NCBI GenBank assembly: GCA_947474415.1
Contig: CANJKD010000110.1
Span: 1-7,230, forward strand
DNA: 7,230 nucleotides
Source: Burkholderiales bacterium
GTDB lineage: Bacteria > Pseudomonadota > Gammaproteobacteria > Burkholderiales > Burkholderiaceae_C
Direction: 5' to 3'
Shown: piece after piece, positions 1 to 6,918 of the stretch
How the letters are laid out: every line of letters starts with the position of its first letter
How positions within the stretch are numbered: position 1 is the stretch's first letter
Notes under the pieces: generated by a model
The model's input: only the letters and a program-made list of their open reading frames with translations
Database searches by the model: none
What the model was told of the DNA's origin: nothing
Made by a program: the position numbers and the translations under genes

Positions 1-280
1 CAACCAGCAGCCGCTGGGGCAGTTCAAGTTCAACGTCTGCACCAACCTGCCGTGCCAACTGCGCAATGGCCAGGAAGCCCTTGATCACCTGTGCAGCAGG
101 CTCGGCGTCGAAGAGGGCGGAACCACCGCGGACGGCATGTTCACGGTGCAGAAAAGCGAGTGCCTGGGCGCTTGCGCCGACGCACCGGTGCTGCTCGTGA
201 ACGACCGCCAGATGGTGAGCTTCATGGACAACGCGAGGCTCGATGAACTGGTCGAGATGTTGAAGGCACACACCCCATGA
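1..280 (+). CDS. nuoE: NADH-quinone oxidoreductase subunit E (complex I, 24 kDa subunit), C-terminal part
   Basis: The last 92 codons of nuoE are read in the frame beginning at base 2 and end with TGA at 278-280; the start lies upstream of the window. NuoE sits next to NuoF in the peripheral arm and binds the [2Fe-2S] cluster N1a, in a thioredoxin-like fold. The visible part holds all four expected ligands: VCTNLPC (cysteines at visible residues 13 and 18) and SECLGACADAP (cysteines 54 and 58). The pattern C-x4-C, 35 intervening residues, C-x3-C is the NuoE/Nqo2 pattern known from the family. The C-terminus is unremarkable. The next gene, nuoF, follows after a 94-bp gap, which is wide for this operon. 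The identification is secure from the cysteine pattern and the operon position. Confidence 0.96.
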   Translation, partial: NQQPLGQFKFNVCTNLPCQLRNGQEALDHLCSRLGVEEGGTTADGMFTVQKSECLGACADAPVLLVNDRQMVSFMDNARLDELVEMLKAHTP

Positions 281-290
281 CTCTGCACTT

Positions 291-370
291 TCGGGCCCGA
301 GCGCCGGGCCGCCCCAAGCCGGGCCAGATCCCCTTGGGGGATCGCTTGCGGTACTCCGCGAGTGAGGGGC
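291..370. repeat. GC-rich inverted-repeat element in the nuoE-nuoF gap
   Basis: The gap has no credible gene but is highly structured. A perfect 10-bp palindrome TCGGGCCCGA lies at 291-300. An outer stem can form between GCCCC 311-315 and GGGGC 366-370. Inside it are a perfect 7-bp hairpin (GATCCCC 327-333, loop TTG, GGGGATC 337-343) and a second hairpin (345-351 with 356-362, loop TACT, one G-T wobble, extendable to 342/365 with a second wobble at the cost of the first hairpin). The heptamer CCGGGCC occurs twice, at 304-310 and 319-325. The blocks gccccaag (311-318), atcgctt (341-347) and gagggg (364-369) recur in the same order on the opposite strand at the 3' end of nuoF, so I call this a dispersed repeat rather than an isolated hairpin. 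A simple terminator is unlikely: there is no T-tract and operon genes continue downstream. Confidence 0.7.
364..369 (+). promoter_or_regulatory. Ribosome binding site of nuoF inside the repeat stem
   Basis: GAGGGG ends five bases before the nuoF ATG at 375 and is the only Shine-Dalgarno-like sequence at a usable distance. Four of its G residues (366-369) are also in the 3' arm of the outer stem of the upstream repeat, pairing with CCCC 312-315. Ribosome access could therefore depend on whether that stem is folded; this effect is inferred. Confidence 0.6.
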
Positions 371-374
371 TGTC

Positions 375-1817
375 ATGACTCTGGATTTATCGAAGTTTCA
401 GGCGACGGGCACCGAGACCTGCTTCCACGACCGCCACATCGGCGCGCAGATCTACGACGGGCTCGATGGCAAGAACTGGAACTTGCGCGACTACGAAGCG
501 CGCGGCGGTTACCAGGCCTTGCGCAAGATTCTGGCGGCCGGTGAAGTCGACGGCAAGCCGCTGGGCATGACGCCCGAGCAGGTCATCGCCGAGGTCAAGG
601 CTTCCGGGCTGCGCGGGCGCGGCGGCGCGGGCTTCCCGACCGGCCTGAAGTGGAGCTTCATGCCGCGTATGTACCCAGGCCCAAAATACCTGGTCTGCAA
701 TTCCGACGAAGGCGAGCCGGGCACCTGCAAGGACCGCGATATCCTGATGTTCAACCCGCACATCGTCATCGAAGGCATGGCGATCGCGGCTTATGCGATG
801 GGCATCAAGGTTGCCTACAACTACATCCACGGCGAGATCTTCGAGGTCTACGAGCGCTTCGAGGCGGCACTGGAAGAGGCGCGCGCCGCGGGTTACCTCG
901 GCGACAACCTGCTCGGCTCCACGTTCAGCTTTCAGTTGCATGCGGCGCACGGCTTCGGCGCCTATATCTGCGGTGAGGAGACCGCCCTGCTCGAATCTCT
1001 GGAAGGCAAGAAGGGGCAACCGCGCTTCAAGCCGCCGTTTCCGGCCAGCTACGGCTTGTACGGCAAGCCGACCACCATCAACAACACCGAGACCTTTGCA
1101 GCGGTGCCCTGGATCATTCGCAATGGTGGTGAGCCCTATCTTGCAATCGGCAAGCCGAACAACGGCGGTACGAAAATCTTCTCGGTCGTCGGTGATGTGC
1201 AGAAGCCCGGCAATTTCGAGGTGCCGCTGGGCACGCCGTTCAGCAAACTGCTCGAACTCGCCGGTGGGGTGCGACCGGGCCGAACGCTGAAGGCTGTGAT
1301 TCCGGGCGGTTCGTCGTCGCCGATCCTGCCGGCTGCGGTCATGAACGAGCTCACGATGGACTACGACGCCATTGCCAAGGCGGGCTCGATGCTGGGCTCC
1401 GGCGCGGTGATCGTGCTGGACGATACCCGCTGCATGGTCAAGAGCCTGCTGCGTTTGAGCTACTTCTACATGCACGAAAGCTGCGGCCAGTGCACGCCTT
1501 GTCGCGAAGGCACGGGCTGGCTGTATCGCATGGTCGACCGCATCGTCAAGGGCGAAGGACGTGCCGAAGACATCGACCTGTTGAACTCGGTGGCCGACAA
1601 CATCCAAGGCCGCACCATCTGCGCGTTGGGTGACGCGGCGGCGATGCCGGTGCGCGCGATGATCAAGCACTTCCGCGATGAGTTCGCCTACCTCATCGAA
1701 CACAAGACCGCCAAGGTCGCGGCATCTGTGGTCCAAAGAAGCGCCGCACAGTCCAAGCTGCTCCCCTCTGGGGGCGGACAGCGCGAAGCGATGGCCTTGG
1801 GGCCCAACAAGTCATGA
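375..1817 (+). CDS. nuoF: NADH-quinone oxidoreductase subunit F (NADH-binding, 51 kDa subunit)
   Basis: NuoF oxidises NADH, passes a hydride to FMN and then electrons to the [4Fe-4S] cluster N3. The 480-residue product has the glycine-rich nucleotide/FMN segment [13 protein letters not shown] (residues 81-93), the conserved [13 protein letters not shown] (109-121), the [17 protein letters not shown] block (195-211), the SLBB-like middle region and the N3 ligands in [13 protein letters not shown] (Cys370, 373, 376) with Cys416 in TICALGD. The ATG at 375 has the Shine-Dalgarno GAGGGG five bases upstream and gives a normal N-terminus. The stop overlaps the nuoG start (ATGA), implying translational coupling. 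E. coli NuoF is 445 residues; this one is about 35 longer, and the excess is at the C-terminus. Family-like sequence runs to about FAYLIEHK (437-444). The last 22 residues are encoded by a palindromic repeat (see 1751-1803) and are unlikely to matter for catalysis. Confidence 0.97.
   Translation: MTLDLSKFQATGTETCFHDRHIGAQIYDGLDGKNWNLRDYEARGGYQALRKILAAGEVDGKPLGMTPEQVIAEVKASGLRGRGGAGFPTGLKWSFMPRMYPGPKYLVCNSDEGEPGTCKDRDILMFNPHIVIEGMAIAAYAMGIKVAYNYIHGEIFEVYERFEAALEEARAAGYLGDNLLGSTFSFQLHAAHGFGAYICGEETALLESLEGKKGQPRFKPPFPASYGLYGKPTTINNTETFAAVPWIIRNGGEPYLAIGKPNNGGTKIFSVVGDVQKPGNFEVPLGTPFSKLLELAGGVRPGRTLKAVIPGGSSSPILPAAVMNELTMDYDAIAKAGSMLGSGAVIVLDDTRCMVKSLLRLSYFYMHESCGQCTPCREGTGWLYRMVDRIVKGEGRAEDIDLLNSVADNIQGRTICALGDAAAMPVRAMIKHFRDEFAYLIEHKTAKVAASVVQRSAAQSKLLPSGGGQREAMALGPNKS
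1751..1803. repeat. Palindromic repeat translated as the NuoF C-terminal tail
   Basis: This GC-rich segment lies within the final codons of nuoF. An outer stem pairs TCCAAG 1752-1757 with CTTGGG 1796-1801 (one T-G wobble). Inside are CTG 1758-1760 pairing with CAG 1779-1781, CCCC 1763-1766 pairing with GGGG 1770-1773 around TCT, and CGC-GAA-GCG at 1782-1790. Read in the nuoF frame it gives residues such as [18 protein letters not shown], with no resemblance to the conserved NuoF end. Its reverse strand shares the ordered blocks gccccaag, atcgctt and gagggg with the nuoE-nuoF gap element. I associate similar stem-loop repeats with intergenic regions of Burkholderiales genomes, but only from memory. 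A short direct repeat GTCCAA (1731-1736 and 1751-1756) suggests that the element or its flank may begin near 1731. Confidence 0.7.
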
Positions 1818-4195
1818 TTGAAATCGAACTCGACGGCAAGAAGGTTGAGGTGTTGGAGGGCAGCATGATCATGCATGCCGCCGACAACGCCGGCACTTAC
1901 ATCCCGCATTTCTGCTATCACAAGAAGCTCAGCATCGCGGCCAACTGCCGCATGTGCCTGGTCGATGTCGAGAAGGCGCCGAAGCCGATGCCGGCCTGTG
2001 CCACGCCCGTCACACAAGGCATGATCGTGCGCACGAAGAGCACGAAGGCGCTCCAGGCCCAGAAGGCCGTGATGGAGTTCCTGCTCATCAACCACCCGCT
2101 CGACTGCCCGATCTGCGACCAGGGCGGCGAGTGCCAGCTTCAGGATCTGGCAGTGGGCTATGGCGCGTCGAGCACGCGCTACAACGAAGAGAAGCGCGTC
2201 GTCTTTCACAAGAACGTCGGCCCGCTGATCTCGATGGCAGAGATGAGCCGCTGCATCCATTGCACCCGCTGCGTGCGCTTCGGCCAGGAAGTGGCCGGCG
2301 TGATGGAACTCGGCATGATCCACCGCGGCGAGCACTCGGAAATCACGACCGTGCTGGGCGAGACGATCGACTCCGAACTGTCGGGCAACATGATCGACGT
2401 CTGCCCGGTCGGCGCGCTCACCAGCAAGCCATTCCGCTACAGCGCCCGTACCTGGGAACTGTCGCGCCGCAAGAGCGTCAGCCCGCACGACAGCACGGGC
2501 GCGAACCTGATCATCCAGGTCAAGAACAACCAGGTGATGCGTGTCGTACCGCGTGAGAACGAAGACGTGAACGAGTGCTGGATCGCCGACCGAGACCGCT
2601 TCTCGTACGAAGCGCTCAACGGCTCCGAGCGGCTCACCGCGCCGATGATCAAGCATGCCGGGGTCTGGGCCACAGTCGACTGGTCGACGGCGCTCGATTA
2701 CGTGGTACGCGGCCTGACGCAGATCTCGGTCGACCATGGCGCGAGCAGCATCGGCGCACTGGGTTCGGCCCATAGCACGGTCGAAGAGTTGCACCTGCTG
2801 GCGAAGCTGGTGCGTGGCCTGGGCAGCGAGAACATCGACCATCGCACCCGCCATGCCGAATTCGGCAGCAACGCTGGCATCCGGGCCGGCGGACCGCCTT
2901 CGGCCCGGTGGCTCGGCAGTTCGATCGCGTCGCTGTCGAAGCTTCAGCGCGTGCTGATTGTCGGCTCGTTCCTGCGCAAGGACCACCCGCTGTTCGCGCA
3001 GCGCATTCGCCAGGCCACGCGCAAGGGCGCGAAGGTGCACAGCATCAATGCCGCGCACGATGACTGGCTGATGTCGATGGCCTCGCAAACCAGCGTCGCC
3101 CCGAGTGGCTGGCTGCAGGCGCTTGCCGACGTGGCCACCGCCATCGGTGCCAGCACCGGTGTTGCCGCGCCACTGGCGGGCGTTGCTACCGAGGTGGCCC
3201 AGGTCATTGCGGCCTCGCTGCTCAGCGGCGAGCACAAGGCTGTCCTGCTCGGTAACGCGGCGGCGCAGCACCCGCAAGCCACAGCCCTGCTTGCACTCGC
3301 GAACTGGATCGGCGCGCAGTGCGGCGCCAGCATTGGCTACCTGACTGAGGCCGCCAACAGCGTTGGCGCGCAACTCGTCGGTGCGCTGCCCGGCGCGAGC
3401 GGGCTGAATGCCGGCCAGATGCTCGGCAGCATGAGCCTCGCTGGCAGCGCGTCGCTGAAGGCCTGCCTGCTGCTTAACATCGAGCCGACGCTCGATGCGG
3501 CGAACGCGGCGGCCGCCACGGCGGCGATGCAACGCGCCGAGATGGTCGTCGTGATGAGCCCGTTCAAGACCGCAGCGCACGATCTGGCCGACGTGCTGCT
3601 GCCAATCGCACCGTTCACCGAGACCTCGGGCACTTTTGTCAATGCCGAAGGGCGGGTGCAGAGCTTCCACGGCGTGGTTCGGCCGCTGGGTGAAACGCGG
3701 CCGGCCTGGAAGGTCTTGCGGGTGCTGGGCAACATGCTGGCGTTGCAGGGCTTCGATTTCGAGACCTCGGAAGACGTGCTTGCCGAAGCGCTCGGCGATC
3801 TGGCCACGATCCCGATGCGTCTGGGCAACCAGACAGGCGCTGCGGTCGATGACGCGGTAGCGGTTTTTGCGTCCTCGTGTTTGCCGTTGTCGGCGTTTGA
3901 ACGCGTTGCCGACGTACCGATCTACGCCACCGATTCGCTGGTGCGTCGCGCCACGTCGCTGCAACTCACCGCCGATGCGCGCGCGCCAGTCGCGAGCCTG
4001 CCGCAGGTGCTGTGGAATCAGCTTGGGCTGGCACCGGGCGACGCGGTGCGCGTCTCGCAAGGCACGGGCCACGCCGTGCTGCCGGCGCGGCTCGACGCCA
4101 CACTCGCCGCCAACGCGGTGCGGGTGCCGGCAGGTCACCCTGGCACTGCCGCGCTGGGCGCGATGTTCGGCGCCATCGAGGTCGAGAAAGCGTAA
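1814..4195 (+). CDS. nuoG: NADH-quinone oxidoreductase subunit G (75 kDa Fe-S subunit)
   Basis: NuoG carries electrons from NuoF through several Fe-S clusters in the peripheral arm. The 793-residue product has an N-terminal ferredoxin domain (about 1-78) with the [2Fe-2S] N1b ligands Cys34, Cys45, Cys48 and Cys62. The N5 motif H-x3-C-x2-C-x5-C follows (His94, Cys98, Cys101, Cys107), then the N4 ligands Cys147, 150, 153 in SRCIHCTRC with Cys197 in DVCPVG. The rest, from about residue 215, is the molybdopterin-oxidoreductase-like domain, which holds no molybdenum in complex I. No extra CxxC-type motif is seen at 213-260, so cluster N7 of the E. coli type is absent, as in mitochondrial-type NuoG. 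The ATG overlaps the nuoF stop by four bases. There is no strong Shine-Dalgarno; TTGGGG at 1797-1802, in the repeat arm, is 11 bases away, so coupling to nuoF translation is likely. The C-terminal third is alanine-rich and less conserved, which is usual. Confidence 0.97.
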   Translation: MIEIELDGKKVEVLEGSMIMHAADNAGTYIPHFCYHKKLSIAANCRMCLVDVEKAPKPMPACATPVTQGMIVRTKSTKALQAQKAVMEFLLINHPLDCPICDQGGECQLQDLAVGYGASSTRYNEEKRVVFHKNVGPLISMAEMSRCIHCTRCVRFGQEVAGVMELGMIHRGEHSEITTVLGETIDSELSGNMIDVCPVGALTSKPFRYSARTWELSRRKSVSPHDSTGANLIIQVKNNQVMRVVPRENEDVNECWIADRDRFSYEALNGSERLTAPMIKHAGVWATVDWSTALDYVVRGLTQISVDHGASSIGALGSAHSTVEELHLLAKLVRGLGSENIDHRTRHAEFGSNAGIRAGGPPSARWLGSSIASLSKLQRVLIVGSFLRKDHPLFAQRIRQATRKGAKVHSINAAHDDWLMSMASQTSVAPSGWLQALADVATAIGASTGVAAPLAGVATEVAQVIAASLLSGEHKAVLLGNAAAQHPQATALLALANWIGAQCGASIGYLTEAANSVGAQLVGALPGASGLNAGQMLGSMSLAGSASLKACLLLNIEPTLDAANAAAATAAMQRAEMVVVMSPFKTAAHDLADVLLPIAPFTETSGTFVNAEGRVQSFHGVVRPLGETRPAWKVLRVLGNMLALQGFDFETSEDVLAEALGDLATIPMRLGNQTGAAVDDAVAVFASSCLPLSAFERVADVPIYATDSLVRRATSLQLTADARAPVASLPQVLWNQLGLAPGDAVRVSQGTGHAVLPARLDATLAANAVRVPAGHPGTAALGAMFGAIEVEKA

Positions 4196-4203
4196 GGCGA
4201 AGC

Positions 4204-5268
4204 ATGCTCGACACCGTCACCTCCTTCGGCGCATCACTGCTCGGCCCGTTCTGGCCGGTGGTCTGGTCCGTCGTCAAGATCGTCGCGCTCATCATCCCCT
4301 TGATGGTCTGCGTCGCCTACCTGACGCTCTGGGAGCGCAAGGCCATCGGCTGGAGCCAGGTTCGCCCGGGCCCGAACCGGGTCGGTCCATTTGGCCTGCT
4401 GCAGCCGATCGCCGATGCGGTGAAGCTGATCTTCAAGGAGATCATCGTCCCCACGGCGGCGAACAAGAACCTGTTCTTCCTCGGCCCGGTGATGACCATC
4501 ATGCCGGCGCTGGCCGCCTGGGCAGTTGTGCCGTTCGGTCCCGATGTGGCGCTGGCGAACGTCAATGCCGGCCTGCTGTTCCTGATGGCGATCACCTCGA
4601 TGGAGGTCTATGGCGTGATCATCGCCGGCTGGGCCTCGAACTCGAAGTACGCCTTCCTCGGCGCGCTGCGCGCCTCCGCGCAAATGGTCAGCTACGAGAT
4701 CGCGATGGGCTTCGCGATGGTCGTCGTGCTGATGGTCAGCGGCAGCCTGAACATGACCGAGATCGTGATGGGCCAGGGGCGCGGCATGCTGGCCGACAAG
4801 GGGCTGACTTTCCTGTCATGGAACTGGTTGCCCTTGCTGCCGATCTTCGTCGTCTACTTCATCTCGGGCCTGGCCGAAACGAACCGGCACCCGTTCGACG
4901 TGGTGGAAGGCGAATCGGAAATTGTGGCCGGCCACATGGTCGAATATTCGGGCATGGCGTTCGCGATGTTCTTCCTTGCCGAATACGCGAACATGATTCT
5001 CATCTCCACGCTCGCCGTGGTGATGTTCCTCGGTGGCTGGCTTTCGCCCATCGACAGCACAGTGTTCAACTGGATACCGGGCTGGATCTGGATGGGGCTG
5101 AAGACCTTCTGCGTCGTGACGCTGTTCCTGTGGGTGCGTGCCAGTTTCCCGCGCTTCCGCTACGACCAGATCATGCGCCTGGGCTGGAAAATCTTTATCC
5201 CGGTCACACTGGTGTGGCTGGTCGTCGTCGGGCTGTGGATCCAGTCGCCATGGAACATCTGGAAGTGA
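4204..5268 (+). CDS. nuoH: NADH-quinone oxidoreductase subunit H (ND1 homologue)
   Basis: NuoH is the membrane subunit that joins the peripheral arm to the proton-pumping arm and forms much of the ubiquinone chamber. The 354-residue product has an N-terminal membrane helix (about 19-41) followed by the signature [19 protein letters not shown] (44-62) and [14 protein letters not shown] (66-79). The loop [18 protein letters not shown] (224-241) follows, with its conserved acidic residues, then [11 protein letters not shown] (241-251) and FFLAEYANM (256-264). Further hydrophobic segments are visible at about 89-110, 122-142, 161-180, 206-222, 250-280, 292-312 and 330-346, consistent with the eight-helix ND1 fold. 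The start at 4204 begins [17 protein letters not shown] and has AAGGCG just upstream, overlapping the nuoG stop region. An in-frame ATG at 4012 would add sequence inside nuoG with no family resemblance and was rejected. The gap to nuoG is 8 bp. Confidence 0.97.
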   Translation: MLDTVTSFGASLLGPFWPVVWSVVKIVALIIPLMVCVAYLTLWERKAIGWSQVRPGPNRVGPFGLLQPIADAVKLIFKEIIVPTAANKNLFFLGPVMTIMPALAAWAVVPFGPDVALANVNAGLLFLMAITSMEVYGVIIAGWASNSKYAFLGALRASAQMVSYEIAMGFAMVVVLMVSGSLNMTEIVMGQGRGMLADKGLTFLSWNWLPLLPIFVVYFISGLAETNRHPFDVVEGESEIVAGHMVEYSGMAFAMFFLAEYANMILISTLAVVMFLGGWLSPIDSTVFNWIPGWIWMGLKTFCVVTLFLWVRASFPRFRYDQIMRLGWKIFIPVTLVWLVVVGLWIQSPWNIWK

Positions 5269-5278
5269 AGAGGCGAAC

Positions 5279-5794
5279 ATGAGCACCACCGCATCCACGT
5301 CGACGCCGACACCCGTGAAAGACTTCTTCGCCAGCTTCCTGCTCGGCGAATTGTTCAAAGGGTTGATGTTGACCGGCCGGCATTTCTGGTCGCGCAAGAT
5401 CACGATCCAGTTCCCTGAAGAGCGCACGCCGCAGTCGCCGCGTTTTCGCGGCCTGCATGCGCTGCGCCGCTATGAAAACGGCGAAGAACGCTGCATTGCC
5501 TGCAAGCTCTGCGAGGCGGTGTGCCCGGCCATGGCGATCACGATCGAAAGCGAAGTGCGTGACGACGGCTCGCGCCGCACCACCCGATATGACATCGACC
5601 TCACCAAATGCATCTTCTGCGGCTTCTGCGAAGAGAGCTGCCCGGTCGACTCGATCGTCGAGACCCACATCTTCGAATACCACGGCGAAAAGCGCGGCGA
5701 CCTGTACTTCACCAAGGACATGCTGCTCGCGGTTGGCGACCGCTACGAAACCGAGATCGCCCAAGCCAAGGAGGCGGACGCCCCCTACCGCTGA
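5279..5794 (+). CDS. nuoI: NADH-quinone oxidoreductase subunit I (TYKY, 2x[4Fe-4S] ferredoxin-like)
   Basis: NuoI holds clusters N6a and N6b, which pass electrons from NuoG towards NuoB/N2 and ubiquinone. The 171-residue product has two complete CxxCxxCxxxCP motifs: Cys72, 75, 78, 82 ([12 protein letters not shown]) and Cys111, 114, 117, 121 ([12 protein letters not shown]). An amphipathic N-terminal region (about 14-40) lies where the family contacts the membrane arm, and the C-terminal block [20 protein letters not shown] (130-149) is typical. The ATG at 5279 has AAGAGGCG a few bases upstream and begins 10 bp after the nuoH stop. An upstream in-frame ATG at 5138 lies inside nuoH and is not needed. 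The first 11 residues are a low-complexity Ser/Thr/Pro stretch, probably a lineage-specific extension. Confidence 0.97.
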   Translation: MSTTASTSTPTPVKDFFASFLLGELFKGLMLTGRHFWSRKITIQFPEERTPQSPRFRGLHALRRYENGEERCIACKLCEAVCPAMAITIESEVRDDGSRRTTRYDIDLTKCIFCGFCEESCPVDSIVETHIFEYHGEKRGDLYFTKDMLLAVGDRYETEIAQAKEADAPYR

Positions 5795-5861
5795 CATTCG
5801 CCACCGAGCCTCGCGGCTCAGGGCAGTGGCAGCAGGGCAGGGAGCCCCTCGCAAGCACACC
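5795..5861. other. Structured 67-bp nuoI-nuoJ gap
   Basis: No gene is seen here. A perfect 5-bp hairpin GAGCC-TCGC-GGCTC lies at 5806-5819, twelve bases after the nuoI stop. GGCTC 5815-5819 can instead pair with GAGCC 5842-5846, so two folds are mutually exclusive; a small AGGG-AGC-CCCT hairpin (5839-5849) is a third option. On the opposite strand 5842-5856 reads gcttgcgaggggctc, which resembles the nuoE-nuoF element (gcttgcg at 344-350 and gaggggct at 364-371) with the part between deleted. No T-tract follows, so it is not a convincing terminator. Confidence 0.5.
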
Positions 5862-6515
5862 ATGAACATCGACACCGCGCTCTTCTACGTCTTCTCAGCC
5901 GTTCTGCTGTTCGCGTCGTTCTGCGTCATCACCGCGCGCAGCCCGGTCTATGCGGTGCTGTTCCTCGTGCTCGCGTTCTTCAACGCGGCCTGCATCTGGA
6001 TGCTGCTGCACGCCGAGTTCCTTGCCATCGTTCTGGTGCTCGTCTACGTCGGCGCGGTGATGGTGCTGTTCCTGTTCGTCGTGATGATGCTCGACGTCGG
6101 CTCTGCGGCTTTGCGCGACGGCTTCTGGACGCACTTTCCGGTGGCGGCCCTGGTCGGTGTGGTCATCGCGCTCGAAATGGCCGCCGTGCTGCTGCCCGGC
6201 TTCCGTCTGACGGATGCGCCCGTGCCTGACGCTTTGGCGATGAAGCTCGGCAACACCAAGCTGCTCGGCATCGAGGTTTACACGCGGTACCTCTATCCGC
6301 TGCAAATCGCGGCCGTGCTGCTGCTGGTGGCGATCATTGCGGCAATCGCTCTGACGCTGCGCCGCCGCAAGGATTCGAAGTCGCAGAACCCGTCTGAACA
6401 GGTTCGGGTGCGAGCCGCCGACCGCCTGCGCATCGTGCAGATGAAAGCCGTGGTCGAAGCGCCGGACGGGGTCGCCCTGGCGGCTACCGCGCCGGGCACA
6501 GGAGACAAGAAATGA
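5862..6515 (+). CDS. nuoJ: NADH-quinone oxidoreductase subunit J (ND6 homologue)
   Basis: NuoJ is a membrane-arm subunit near the quinone site; its third helix is known to take part in coupling. The 217-residue product has five hydrophobic segments at about 5-24, 28-47, 53-77, 92-112 and 145-167. The third contains the family signature [16 protein letters not shown] (61-76), including the Tyr and Gly next to the conserved pi-bulge. The tail after residue 167 is charged and soluble, starting RRRKDSK, and resembles the C-terminal extension I remember for betaproteobacterial NuoJ. The ATG at 5862 starts a correct first helix ([17 protein letters not shown]). There is no Shine-Dalgarno at a normal distance: the nearest, AGGGAG at 5839-5844, ends 17 bases upstream. 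An in-frame ATG at 5457 lies inside nuoI and gives unrelated sequence. The stop overlaps the nuoK start (ATGA). Confidence 0.96.
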   Translation: MNIDTALFYVFSAVLLFASFCVITARSPVYAVLFLVLAFFNAACIWMLLHAEFLAIVLVLVYVGAVMVLFLFVVMMLDVGSAALRDGFWTHFPVAALVGVVIALEMAAVLLPGFRLTDAPVPDALAMKLGNTKLLGIEVYTRYLYPLQIAAVLLLVAIIAAIALTLRRRKDSKSQNPSEQVRVRAADRLRIVQMKAVVEAPDGVALAATAPGTGDKK

Positions 6516-6829
6516 GCTTCGGCCCCATCACGCTCGGCCACTACCTTTCGCTGGGCGCCATCCTGTTCGCGATGTCCGTGATCGGCATCTTCTTGAACCG
6601 CAAGAACTTGATCGTGCTGTTGATGTGCATCGAACTGATGCTGCTCGCGGTGAACCTGAACTTCGTCGCCTTCTCGCACTACCTCGGCGACATGGCGGGC
6701 CAGGTGTTCGTGTTTTTCATCCTCACCGTTGCGGCGGCCGAGTCGGCCATCGGCCTGGCGATCCTGGTCGTGCTGTTCCGCAACCGCGCCACGATCAACG
6801 TCGATGAACTCGACGCCTTGAAGGGGTGA
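6512..6829 (+). CDS. nuoK: NADH-quinone oxidoreductase subunit K (ND4L homologue)
   Basis: NuoK is a small three-helix membrane subunit on the proton path of complex I. The 105-residue product has helices at about 7-27, 33-56 and 63-90. The two membrane glutamates known to be important in E. coli (Glu36 and Glu72) correspond to Glu41 in [11 protein letters not shown] and Glu77 in [13 protein letters not shown]. The basic loop FLNRKN (27-32) is conserved in style. The start overlaps the nuoJ stop by four bases and is preceded by a good Shine-Dalgarno AGGAGA (6500-6505), six bases upstream of the ATG. The length is within a few residues of the family norm of about 100. Confidence 0.97.
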   Translation: MSFGPITLGHYLSLGAILFAMSVIGIFLNRKNLIVLLMCIELMLLAVNLNFVAFSHYLGDMAGQVFVFFILTVAAAESAIGLAILVVLFRNRATINVDELDALKG

Positions 6830-6831
6830 GC

Positions 6832-6915
6832 ATGGACGTGAGACTTGGCCTGCGCACAGGCGAACGCCTTGCGAACGGACGGCGCGTCCTGCGCGATCCT
6901 GGGGTGGGAAACTAA
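6832..6915 (+). CDS. Possible 27-residue leader-like reading frame between nuoK and nuoL
   Basis: An ATG at 6832 lies three bases after the nuoK stop and is preceded by AAGGGG (6821-6826), a plausible Shine-Dalgarno five bases away. The frame runs 27 codons to TAA 6913-6915 and ends three bases before the nuoL ATG. The peptide begins MDVRLGLRTGERLANG, is basic, has no membrane segment, and matches nothing I recognise. The frame spans two hairpins and possible repeat-derived sequence. It may only be a chance frame, or it may carry ribosomes across the gap to nuoL, whose own ribosome binding site is weak. Existence as a functional peptide is doubtful. Confidence 0.25.
   Translation: MDVRLGLRTGERLANGRRVLRDPGVGN
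6853..6904. repeat. Paired hairpins and possible repeat remnant in the nuoK-nuoL gap
   Basis: Two hairpins lie in tandem. The first pairs CGCA 6853-6856 with TGCG 6870-6873 and AGGC 6858-6861 with GCCT 6866-6869, with one bulged C at 6857. The second is GGACG-GCG-CGTCC at 6877-6889. The stretch from 6876 also resembles the nuoF-end repeat: cggacggcgcg (6876-6886) against cggacagcgcg (1775-1785), then gcgat (6893-6897 against 1788-1792) and tgggg (6900-6904 against 1798-1802), in the same order and orientation. No T-tract follows. Confidence 0.5.
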
Positions 6916-6918
6916 TTG

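Noticed and set aside
327..343. Rho-independent terminator after nuoE
   Set aside because: The hairpin is strong but no T-tract follows, and the operon continues with nuoF under the same orientation.
387..1736. 449-codon open frame on the minus strand opposite nuoF
   Set aside because: It has the same compositional shadow effect; no recognisable protein features, and NuoF is certain on the plus strand.
2446..2600. Loss of a NuoG Fe-S cluster because N7 ligands are missing
   Set aside because: N7 is off the main electron path and naturally absent in many bacteria and in mitochondria; N1b, N4 and N5 ligands are all intact.
1688..4138. 816-codon open frame on the minus strand opposite nuoG
   Set aside because: It is a stop-free shadow caused by strong G/C third-position bias in nuoG; its translation is rich in His, Arg, Ala and Gln with no domain, while the plus strand is unmistakably NuoG.
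4012..4203. N-terminal extension of NuoH from an upstream in-frame ATG
   Set aside because: It would overlap nuoG by over 180 bp and encode Arg/Ala-rich sequence unlike NuoH; ATG 4204 has a ribosome binding site and a canonical N-terminus.
3867..5282. 471-codon plus-strand frame across the end of nuoG and nuoH
   Set aside because: It is out of frame with both well-conserved proteins and very rich in Arg, Pro and Gly, as expected for a frame-shifted shadow.
5457..5861. N-terminal extension of NuoJ into nuoI
   Set aside because: The added sequence is a shadow of nuoI and not membrane-like; the first NuoJ helix begins right at ATG 5862.
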